A DNA stretch of 64,000 nucleotides from Apoderus coryli. Taxonomy: Eukaryota; Arthropoda; Insecta; Coleoptera; Attelabidae. The notes under the pieces are model-generated. The model worked only from the letters and a program-made list of their open reading frames with translations, made no database searches and was not told where the DNA came from. Below are positions 49,801 to 61,800 of the stretch, piece by piece (position 1 is the first letter of the stretch; each line of letters starts with the position of its first letter). Where the stretch lies: the NCBI GenBank assembly GCA_911728435.2, contig OU452199.1, forward strand, positions 3,792,860-3,856,859, written 5' to 3'. The translations under genes were made by a program, and so were the position numbers.

Positions 49801-52800
49801 CTTGATGCCTCAAACAACTTTGCGGGTCGACCGGGTCTCTTTACAACCTTTGGAATATGAAATGTTCTTTGGAGCCATTCGTTATTTTTCTTTAAGAAGT
49901 ATTCTTCTTTTCTTAACGCTTTAGACCACCTGCTCTTTACTTCTGACTTAAAATGTGACAAATCGTGCTTTAGTGTACTAATTTGCTCCGTTGAAAAATC
50001 TTCCGATTCGAGAAGATGGTTTTCTAGAAATTCCAACTTTTCGTTCATGGTATTCAAATTTTGTCGCTGCATAATAGAAAATACATGTTTTCTAGTCAGT
50101 ACTCGTACATTTGACGGCCCTGAAAAAAAAAACAACAATTAAGAACGGAAAAAGGAAATAATTAATACCAGTAGTTATTTTATCGATTTTACATGTAGTT
50201 ATTTGTTTTAAATAGCAATAATTTACAAAATTGCATTTTTTCGCAAAAAAATTACATTTTTTGAAGAACAAAGCCTAAACTTTCAAAACAAACTGATATC
50301 GATTCCGGGAAATATCCGGAAGTACAACTTTGTTCCTACAAAGTAAAACTAGATTGAAAAAAAAGCATGAAAACAAACTATCAATAGAAAAAGCTAATTT
50401 TAAAATTACTAAAATGCATTATATAACAAAGATTTGTGAAAACTAAACACACTTACCTGGTTCTCCACAATCCATAATTTATTATTTTATAAGTCTAAAT
50501 AAACAATACAAATCACAACACTCTTTAACTACACATCTGCTAACTACGGCGGAAATTAATATGTCTGCTTTAGGATAGCCGAATTTCAACTGATCGTACG
50601 ATTGTGAACAGTGTGCTATAAGGTTGAGAAGGGGTTTATTATATGCCTAAACTATCCCTGCTTATAAAATACACGTATTTTCGACCTGCGATAAAGTTTA
50701 CGAAATCGATTTATAGCCGGCCAGATTGCTCAAATACCCCACTGTGCGTCGTTTCGTTTCAATACAAAGTTTCGGTATCAATCCCTGTAATTTACCTATT
50801 AGCTAACAGTTTGTATGATCATTTCCAGAGAACGGTAAAACCATGTACAGACTACGTGGTCATGATAAATCAGTCGTGTCTCTAGCTTGGTGTCCAGCAC
50901 CGATCAACATATTTCCGATAAACCCTAACAATAGTGTTGGAAAAGCACACGAATTGGAACATACTTCAACTGAATTATCACCAAGAAATATTGAAACAGA
51001 CAAATCTTCATTACACGAAGACAAAGATCACTCTCAGACTGAGTTAACTAAATCGGAATCACAAGAAGCAATAAATACGACTCAAGATTATACAGAAACA
51101 TCAGATTTAGATAAGTCGGGAACCACGTCTTTAAGTACTAAACAAGAAAAACACCGGGGTCATTCTATTATGATTGTAGCACATACAACAAGATCTGTAA
51201 AACTACAACCGAAGTTAACATGCCGTCGTTCGAGTAATTTCCGATACCCTGCTGATGTGGGTGCAGTAGGCTGTGTTCCGAACGATATTGATATTCTGAA
51301 TCGGTGTCGACTTTTTCGTGGAGCTATTGTAGGAGAATTGGAACGGGTCGCACGTTCACCTGCTAAGAAACTGGCTTCAGATGTTAAGTGTAAAAAGTCT
51401 GAACTAAGTGAACAATCTGAAGACAATGGTATTTGCAATACACAAATTGATACTGAAAGTACACCAGAAGAAATAAATCTAGTTTTGGAAGACCTTAAAG
51501 AACCAGAAAATGGTTCGTCTGGTGATGTACCCATCTCTAATAATCATGTTATAACGATTCCAAGCCTTAAGAAACTGGCTTCAGATGTTAAGTGTAAAAA
51601 GTCTGAACTAAGTGAACAGTCTGAAGACAATGGTATTTGCGATACACAAATTGATACTGCAAGTACACTAGAAGAAAATAATGGAGTTTCGGAAGACCCT
51701 AAAGAACCAGAAAATAGTTCCTCTTGTGATGTACCCATATCTAATAATCATGTTATAACGATTCCAAGCCTTAAGAAACTGGCTTCAGATGTTAAGTGTA
51801 AAAAGTCTGAACTAAGTGAACAGTCTGAAGACAATGGAATTTGCGATACACAAATTGATACTGCAAGTACACTAGAAGAAAATAATGGAGTTTCGGAAGA
51901 CCCTAAAGAACCAGAAAATAGTTCCTCTTGTGATGTACCCATATCTAATAATCATGTTATAACGATTCCAAGCCTTAAGAAACTGGCCTCAGATATTAAG
52001 TGTAAAAAGTCGGAACTAAGTGAACAGTCTGAAGACAATGGTATTTGCAATCCACAAATTGATACTGCAAGTACACTAGAAGAAAATAATGGAGTTTCGG
52101 AAGACCCTAAAGAACCAGAGAATAGTGTGTCTTGTGATGTACCAATATCTAATAATCATGTTAGCAATACTACACCTACAGATAAACCAAGGGTAACGAT
52201 TCGAAGCCTTAAGATGCTGGCATCAGAGGCTCAGAAATTCGGAGACACTGGTATGGAAACTAGTACCCCATGTGGCAATAGAAATGGGCACATGGATCTA
52301 GACTCAGGTGACTAATAACTATATCAGTACATGTGACTTTTAATACCATAAATTTTAGGTAGTAAACAAAGAACAATCACTGATATTTGTGACTTGGATC
52401 TAACAGATGGAGGAAGTGGTAGGATCATATGTAGATCTGAGGAAGAGGAACCAAGAAAAGAGTTTTTGTTAGCCTCATCTGCTAGAGAACAGTGAGTAGT
52501 GTTTTTAATCATTGAGGAATTTTATTTTGAATTAACACAAATTAGTCCTTATCACCTTTATTCGATTGCTTGATTTTCAATTTGGCTCTTAAAAATAAGG
52601 TTTTCCTCAGGATTTTGCATAATTTCAAATTTAAAATGTTTAATTCAATTCGCGTAGTTCAGTCACTTAGTGTAGGCGGTTGTCTCAGGAATTTTATGTG
52701 TCCTATAATCACTCTATCGAGCAAGAGTTGCCTGAGAGCATCGATGCCTCTTGGAGGTTTGTGAATTCGAGGAGGGCTTTATTTAAGAATTGCTTTTACA

Positions 52801-55800
52801 TAAAGCAACAAGACTTTAAGTTAGATACGAGGCATGTTTTTTAAGTAAGTACCGTTTTGGAATTAAAAAAAGACGTGCAAAGATATCGCAATAATTTTAT
52901 TTTTACATGAAAGCCTGTACCTTAATCTACTTTTCTACATAATTTCCGTGAATATTGAGGTACTTGTCATAACGTGGCACCTGTTTTTGAATACCCTCCT
53001 CATAAAATTCTGCCGCCTGACTTGTTAACCACTGTATCACAAATGTTTTGACTTCGTTATCGTCTTGAAGACGCTGACCACCCAGGTGTTTCTTCAAGTG
53101 CAGGAACAAATGGTAGTAGCTGGGCGCCAGATCAGGGCTGTATGGAGGATGATCTAGAGTTTCCCATTTAAAAGATTTGATGAGATCTTTGGTCCGATTA
53201 GCCACATGTGGAAGGGCATTGTCATGCAGCAAAACGATACCCTTACTCAACTTGCCACGTCTTTTGTTCTGGATTGCACGACGCAGATTGTTCAATGTCT
53301 CACAATAAGACGCTGCATTGAGTGTCTCATTACGAGGCAGACATTCCACTAGCAATACTCCTTTTCTGTCCCAAAAAACTGTGCACATGATTTTCCGGGC
53401 AGAAATTGTTTGCTTAAACATCACTCTTTTGGGTGATGATGAATGTCGCCATTCCATGGATTGTTGTTGCGATTCTGGTGTGACGTAGGCCACCCATGTT
53501 TCGTTACCAGTAACAATTTGGTCTAAAAAATCTTCACCTTCATTGTGGTACCGCTCAAGGAAAGTCAATGCACTGCCTAAACGTTGGGTTTTGTGCAAAT
53601 CCGTCAACATTTTTGGAACAAACAAGTCAGGCGGCAGAATTTTATGAGGAGGGTATTCAAAAACTGGTGCCACGTTATGACAAGTGTCTCAATATTCACG
53701 GAAATTATGTAGAAAAGTAGATTAAGGTACAGGCTTTCACGTAAAAATAAAATTATTGCGATATCTTTGCACGTCTTTTTTTAATTCCAAAACGGTACTT
53801 ACTTAAAAAACATGCCTCGTATATATAACTTAAAGTCTTGTTGCTTTATGTAACAAGCAATTCTTAAATAAAGGCTCCCTGCTAGGGGATTCGGGCGCAT
53901 CTAGTGTTGGCAATAGGATATAATGGAGTTGTTACTTCTTCTCCGGCCATCGTTTGTGAACTGTGTTTCACCCGGCATATTGCCAGTTCACGCTAGATGT
54001 CGCCAAAAACATCTCTCTCTCAATTAATTCTCGTGCTAGTATAAGCTCTTTGTAAATGTTGGAAATTTGGGTCACACTGCCTGTCGATCAGCACTGATCG
54101 TGGATCGACGAAACGGCCGTCTGGTGAAAGCATGGTAGTGTGAAACAAAATTCCAAAATAACTTAAAGTCTTGTAGCTTTATGTAACAAGCAGTTCTTGC
54201 ATACATTACTCGACTTCTGGGGAACCAGGAAAGCAAGGAATCTGCCACCCCGTCACCGTCATGCTTATGAACGAGAAGCCGGCGGTTGACTCGATCAAAA
54301 GGCTTGGAGAAGTCGAGTAATGTATGAACTTGATCACCGCTTTCCGACGCCCGTGACAAGAAGTTTGTGAACTCGAGAATATCGTGCTTGAGCAATTCCA
54401 GAGGAATCCCTCCTCGAATTCACAAACCTCCAAAAGGCACCGATGCTCTCAGGCAACTCTTGGTCGATAGAGTGATTATAGGACACATAACATTCATGAG
54501 ACAACCGCCTACAGACTCCCCAGCTACCTGTCAGGTAGGACTCAGGTTGTTGGACTTTGAGTTCTATTCTAGGCAGGTGAAGGTCACTTCCAGTGTTCCC
54601 GAGGGGCCCACTACTGTTCAACCTATTTATTAACGACATAGAGCAATGCTTTCCACATAGTGAATTCAAGCTGTTTGCTGATCTTAAGTGATATAAGACG
54701 GTCGAGGTGTCGCCGACTGGTACCTTTTGCAAAAGGATGTCACTTGGTTGGTTCATTGGTACGAGATTAACGGCATGGATTTAAACGCCTCGAAGTGTTG
54801 TATCAATTTTAACCGTTCTATCGGCTCTGGAGTTCAGGACCATGGTTAGGGATCTAGGAGTTTATTTGTTGCTTCATCTCGAGTACGCATCTACTGTTTC
54901 GAGTCCCCTCTATACCTGTCATGTGGCTCATATCGAGAGGATTCAGCACTGTTGACCATGTCTACAATTATGATGCACTGATGGAGGAGATTGGATTGAC
55001 GACGTTGGGTTTTTTTAGCACGTTCACAATATTTTCCCTATGAGTCGGGAAAGTAAACTCTTGGTCCTTTACGCATGTGGATTTCTAAATTAATTCTGGG
55101 TTTTTAGTAACATTTACATTTGGCGGGCTGGTACCGATGGCAGACTACAAACTCTTTTAGTTGTTCCGAACAAACCGAAAAATAAAAAGAAGTCCCACAA
55201 CGGTAACGGTAATGGTCACGACAAAGTCTGGATCACATTGTGTTGGATAGCTCCGAAGGTATTGTTATCATCGTCAAGGTGTGCTCAGCTTCTCCAGTGG
55301 AATCTACCAAAGTCCAGAACGTAAGCACCTATTAATATCGATTTCGAAAGTGCGATATAAAAACATTAATTTCGTTATAGTTCCTCAACTCATTACCGTG
55401 TACTGCATAGAGATCACACGCTTAATCTCTTCAATATTGTGGCTCCTCCAAAGTATTTGACTAAAGAGAATTGGCATGAAGGAGATGGTCCTGCAAATGT
55501 TTGGACTTTCGGTCAAGACAGACTACTGCTTAATACTGAACTTAAAGACATAAAGACATTGGAGTCTTACCCAACTCTAGGGGGATGTGTGATGAAATTC
55601 GCAACGTGTCCTATAGATCCACACAGGTAAATAGTTTTCGATTACGTTGATATGTTGAATGCTGATAAATCCATTGACTTTTATCTAGAGTGGCATTTGG
55701 TACAAGTGTCGGTACCATCAATATTTTCAATTTAAGCCGGCCACATGTTAAACGTATTGTAACGTCAACAATAACTCAAAAAGTCCAAGGGAAAGTGACT

Positions 55801-58800
55801 GCATTAGCATGGCATCCTACACAAGAGTTTTTGTTGGCTTTTGGGACAATTGAAGGGAGAGTGAGTATGGTTACTTTTTTATTTATTGAATAGCAATGTT
55901 ACAAACACTCTAAGGGGTTAGCCCTAAGGTTACATATTTTGGAAATGGAAATTTGGGCTTTAATTTCAACTTGACATTCACGAATCCAAAAATACACGTC
56001 ATTAATATCATCATTAATAAAGAAGGGCAAATATGCACAAAAAATTGAACGCTGTGGCAGCTGACTAGATGTACTGGGCTCCGGCTCCAGATCGGAGCCG
56101 GCCTCTTCAATCTTGTGCCTCATCTTATCCCGAAGATTACGATAACTCTCCATCCGGCGGTGACTCTTAATTTGATCGAGAGTCCGGCCAGGAAACAGTT
56201 TGACGAAATGCTTATTCACGTCATACTGCCCAACTATGGAGAAAGGCAGTAACTACTAACCAAGAAATTTGTGGGAAATCCACTTCAACTTTAATGGCTT
56301 TTGCCGAAGGGTTTCCAAGCCACCTTACTAATAAAATCTAGTTTTAACATTAGGAAAGGTTTTCCGAATTTAGTTTTAATGGCCAAATGAGCAAATAAAT
56401 GGTAAGTGAATTAACAAATGCACATACTGCTTTTTTCTATTGACTTCTGTACCACCTTATTCATGTTTAGAAGCAGTAAGTAACATAATATGCTGCTTTA
56501 TTGCATTGTTTTTAAATTTACTGCTTTTCTTCATTGCAAAATCATATAATTATGCAAAAAAAAAACAAAACCCAGTTCAAACCTAACAAATCATTTTATT
56601 TCGATTTTCTTTTATTACATGTTTTTTTAACAATTTCGTCGTTAATAGTAACTGGCAAATGTAACCAAAATTCCTTCCTGTTGTCGTCCATTAGTCCTAA
56701 TAAATTGTTCATTATGCCGTTCTTTTTTTCCTGAGTTATCCCACATGGAATACTATGGCAGGCTGGATCTGGAATAGTCTTTTTCTTGTATATGTCGCCT
56801 CGTAGAACATTTAGTGTTTTAAACTCACTGGAATCAATGTCAGACTTAATCGCTAAATCAAAAGAACCGCGACAGGCCTTAATTTGGTTAATATTGGACA
56901 AAAGTATTTTTTCGTTTTCGATTGTGTTTCTTTTATGGACAGACGAAAAATCTTTAAAATCATTAAAATCGCCAATATTCATAACTTTTGTTATAACCTT
57001 TCCACTGTTTGACTTTTGTACTGCTTGAACAAAGTCATTAAAATCTTGTGTCTTTTTTTGACGCTTTAATGACAATTCTATTTGATGATGCATAGAATCT
57101 GCCGACATAAATGTATGTCCTGGCTCGAAATAGTTTACTAAGATTGTCTCAGCAGCTATCTTAGATGAATTGACAATATAGACGAGAAACGACATAAAGG
57201 CCCAGTTTTTATTTTGTGCTGAACAGTTGTCCAACCAAAATATAAAATGTTTGGCGTCACAATTATGAAGTGTGAACTGAAAAAACGTTTTACAAACGTC
57301 CACATGTTTGCCAGACTCTTGTATTAGTCTGTAGCAAAATGTCATGTTTCTTTGTGAATTATCAGCCTTTGTCCTTCTCTTAACTGGCATCCGTGAACAT
57401 GAATTCAGTATGAATTTTCGCTGATCATTCCATGATAGTAGCCAATAGGTTTCATGTATTGATTTTCGCTGATTATAATCTATTAATTTATTGCATCTCT
57501 TTTTGCAACTCTCTTTGCAAGGATCTCGAAGAGGGTGCTTGCTTCTAGCTTGAAATTTGGCTCTTTCTTTTCTGCTCATGTTGTGTTTTCGTTTTTTAAT
57601 ATTTCTTTTTACAGCATTTCTAATTTCTGACAAAGGTCTGTCTTCATCTGAGCATGCCTCCTCCGCTTCCATCGAGGCTTCCACCGGGCGCATTTCTTCA
57701 ATGTCTGCTTGATCACTAAAACTATCGTCTTGACTTTGGTACAGAACCGCAGTAACAAGTTCAATAGTTGGTAATTCACTTTCTATGTTTTCCTCGTTTG
57801 GTAAAATACTTAGTACGCTAAGCATTGATTCTCTTTGACAATCTTTCTCGTACTCCTCTGGTTCTATGATAGCCCTCGTATCTAATCTCGGCTTGAGCCA
57901 AATGCAAATTTTCCATCGCCGACCACGCACGATGTCGACGGTTATCTGACGCCAGCATAGCTTTTGTAAATATTCCCACAAATGGCATGTACATTCGCGC
58001 TTTCGGTGGCTTCGCCACGACAGTGATATCTCTAATGTTTGCGGAGATTATCAGAGTTGGCGAAGCTCTTCCCACAGTCACAGTCATACTCCAATTGTGG
58101 ACCATCTATTACCAACGAACCAAAACACTCTACAAGAGAGTAACACAGCCCAAGCTGACTTAAAACTATTATTTATTTATTTATTTTGATTACATCTACC
58201 CAGACAGAAACACATCCAATTATAGGGCAGGTACATTACAAAACGATAAAATTAACATAAATAATTGTTCCAAAATTATAAATAATACAAATATTACAAT
58301 CGCAAAAAATAGTCAAAATAAGAATGGTTTAACAACAAATATTTATCTAAAAAACACATCAATATCGTTACTCACCGAGTCACAAACAGAACACATCTCA
58401 AACAATGGCGAAAAGAGCAACAAGTTGGTACGTGCGGTAGGCAAGTAAAACCTAGAACTATAATTACGCCTTCTCGTATGTGGAGCATGAAAATGTTATC
58501 ATCGACAGTAGGTCCGGAGAGTCAATGATGCCATTCACGATCTTGAATAGGAACAGGAGTGAGGCATATTCTCTACGCTTATCAAGAGGTACAAAATTAA
58601 AACGACCCAGAAGTTCATCATGGGGATGTTGAATCCTCTCTAAGCTATTCGAGTGCAACGCGTAACCAGGACTCCACACAACAGACGCATATTCCAATTT
58701 CGACCTAACGAAGGAATTATACAATAAAATAAGAGTTTTAGGTGACACAAAATGCTTTGTATTTCTCATAACAAAACCCAGACTCTTATAGGAAGACGAA

Positions 58801-61800
58801 ACCACATCAATCACATGCCCCACAAAACTAAGTTGAGCGTCAAAGAGCACCCCCAGATCCTTAACATCATCGCATATGAAGACCTGATCTCCTTTTTCTC
58901 ATCTTTTTCTCATCTTATCTAAGTACTAGGCAACAGTATGTCGAGTACAACGGCTATCGTTCTGATTTATTCACGGCAACCAGTGGGGCACCCCAGGGGA
59001 GCAATTTGGCGCCTCTATTATTTTCCATATTTATAAATGATATTGGTTCTGATATTTCTAGCAATTATTTGCTGTTTGCTGATGATATGAAGTTGTATCG
59101 AATTATTTCCAATTCGGATGATTGTTCATGCTTGCAGAGAGATGCAAATCTTTTGCATCGTTGGTGTATGCAAAATAAACTATATCTGAATGTTAACAAA
59201 TGCAAAACTATAACTTTCACTAGGCGTGCTCATCCTATAGTGCATGACTACTGTATGAATGGAAGAATTTTAGATAGGTGTTCAGTGATTAGGGACCTTG
59301 GTGTTTTTGTCGACAGCGATTTAAATTTTAATCAGCATATCTCTGAAATTACTATGAATGCATTGAGAATGCTGGGTTTTATAATCAGATCCACAAAAAA
59401 TTTTACTAATACCAAATGTCTCTTAACTCTTTATAATTCTATGGTGCGCTCTAGGCTTGAGTATGCTTCTTTGGTCTGGTCGCCAATATATGATATGCAC
59501 ATGAATAGAGTTGAGAGTGTTCAGAGAAAATTTTTGAAAGTCCTGGCATTTAGGATTGATGGCCGTTTTCCACCGCGCGGTCTAGATCACCAACTTTTAC
59601 TGGACCGATTTGACTTTTGGTCGCTTTCCAAACGTCGTATCTTTGCATCGCAGGTGTTTCTATTCAAATTAATTAATGGTATTTTGGACTGCCCGCGCTT
59701 GCTTCAGCAGATTCATTTTCATATCCCGTGCTATCGCTCCAGACATCCTAAACTATTTTATATACCTCAGTTTCGTACTAACTACGAATCGAGAACACCT
59801 TTATGGCGTGCCTGCAGTGATTTCAATTCTCTGGGAATTGAAAATATTAATTTTTTTGATGTGAAGATCGATACTCTTAAGCACGCTCTATCACAACATC
59901 TGCGGTCTTAGCTAATTGTTTTTATGGAGCTGTGTCTGTGTGCTGGTCATTGGTTGCGCTCGGTAATGATTCACAACTCACGTTGTGCATTTTATGTTAT
60001 TTCTTTCTTATAAATAGTATTAGAGAATATGTTTTATTATATATATATATTTATTTATTATGATCATTGTATAACTTGCTTTTGTATTATATCATGTTTT
60101 GTCTTGTAATTGGGTTTTTCGACCTGTTAGACAATAAAGTGTATTTATTTATTTATTTATTTATATTTTAAGCGGAACAGAGTCAATGTTATACACAAAT
60201 CCTATTGGATTTACCTTACGAGTAAAAGTTACAGAACAACACTTATCCAAATTAAGGGCAAGCCTGTTTTGAATGCACCAGTTAAGCATGACAATCAGAT
60301 CATTCTGCAATTGAAGACAGTCAGAAGTTGAGGTAATCAGTGAATAAACCTTAAAATCATCAGCAAAGAGTAGGGAGCGACATTTCACGCCATTAACAAT
60401 GTCATTAATAAAACACATAAATAAGTGGTGACCCAACACAGAACCCTGCGGCACTCCAGATGTTGCACGGATAATACCGGACTTGAAACCACGGTACTCC
60501 ACATACAATTTACGTTCATGGAGATAAGTAGATAGAAATTTTAAAGGATCCACAGGTAAACCAAATTCCGTAAGCTTTTGCAGCAGAATTCCCTGGTCAA
60601 GCCTGTCAAAGGCTTTGGTAAAATCCGTATAAATAACGTCGGCCTGACCCCCGCTATCCAAGCTTTCTGCCAAAAACTGGCTCAAAATTACGAGATTAGT
60701 AGCAGTGGATGCAACACGATCTCAAAACACTTGGCAAAATTCGATTGTATGGCAATAGGCCGGTAGTTTCTAATATCCTGCCTATCAACTTTTTTTGAAG
60801 ATGGGGCTCATCCTAGACAGTTTCCAGAAATTCGGAAACTCATTATATTTCAATGACAGATTAAATATAGTTGAAATCGGTTTAGCGAAGACTGAGGCAC
60901 AGTCCTTGACGATAAAGGCAGGATTTAAGTGCTCTGAAAACATCGTCTTCACCAATCTCTCTAAGTTGAAGCTGCTGTAAATTGCAATTAAACAAAAAGG
61001 ACCCTGCTGATGCTGGTCCTTCAACAAAAAAAAAAAAGAAGCAAAAGGTGATACAATGAACAAAGCAAAGGGAAGGAAAAAGGAGGGAGTGCTAGGTATG
61101 GGTAAACCGTTAGCTGCGTTGGGTGCTTATGGCGTAGGTTACAAACGCCATAAACCCAACGACGTTGCCCGCCCCTTACCACAAGGAGGTGGGTTCCTAA
61201 GATTCCCGCACAGAGAAACATTGACAAGCTCGATCTGAATTGTTCACCCAAAGGAAATGGACTCTGGAAACGGTAGAAAACACAAATCACTTGCTCAATT
61301 TTGCTTGCTATCTGGCTGTCAAGCTTGAAAGGGGCGAAAGATTTATTGGCTTGAAGAGAAACAAGGGTAAAAATTTTGTCTACAACTAAACCTGGATAAT
61401 TTTGCCAAAAGCTCGGAACTTGTGTCTGTTCTGGTCGGATAAGTTCTGTCACGCCTATTACTCCACTGCCTCAGGGCCAAATTATATCGATCTTCGTCAT
61501 ATACATGTTTATACAATCTCCCTGCCAAATGTTATACAATATTATAAGATTTTCGGTTGCAGGTTGGCTATGTTGATTTGGATTCGCCATCAAGAGCACT
61601 AGTAATAGTGAAAATTTTCTTTAAAAAGGAAATCTACAATCTGGAATGGGGCCCAATGCCAACTGATCCATCAGATTTTGGTATTTATGTAGTATCGGAA
61701 CAGAAAATTATGGTTTATTCGATTAAGAAAAATCAACAAGGTAAACAACTGCATTTCAATAACCTTGGAATGATATTTTAAAGCTGGTAATTTTATTTAT

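Noticed and set aside
50120..50138. Transposase start at the MLFFF methionine
   Set aside because: These codons are the polypyrimidine tract of an acceptor; a short upstream exon (50475-50457) supplies a better start in phase.
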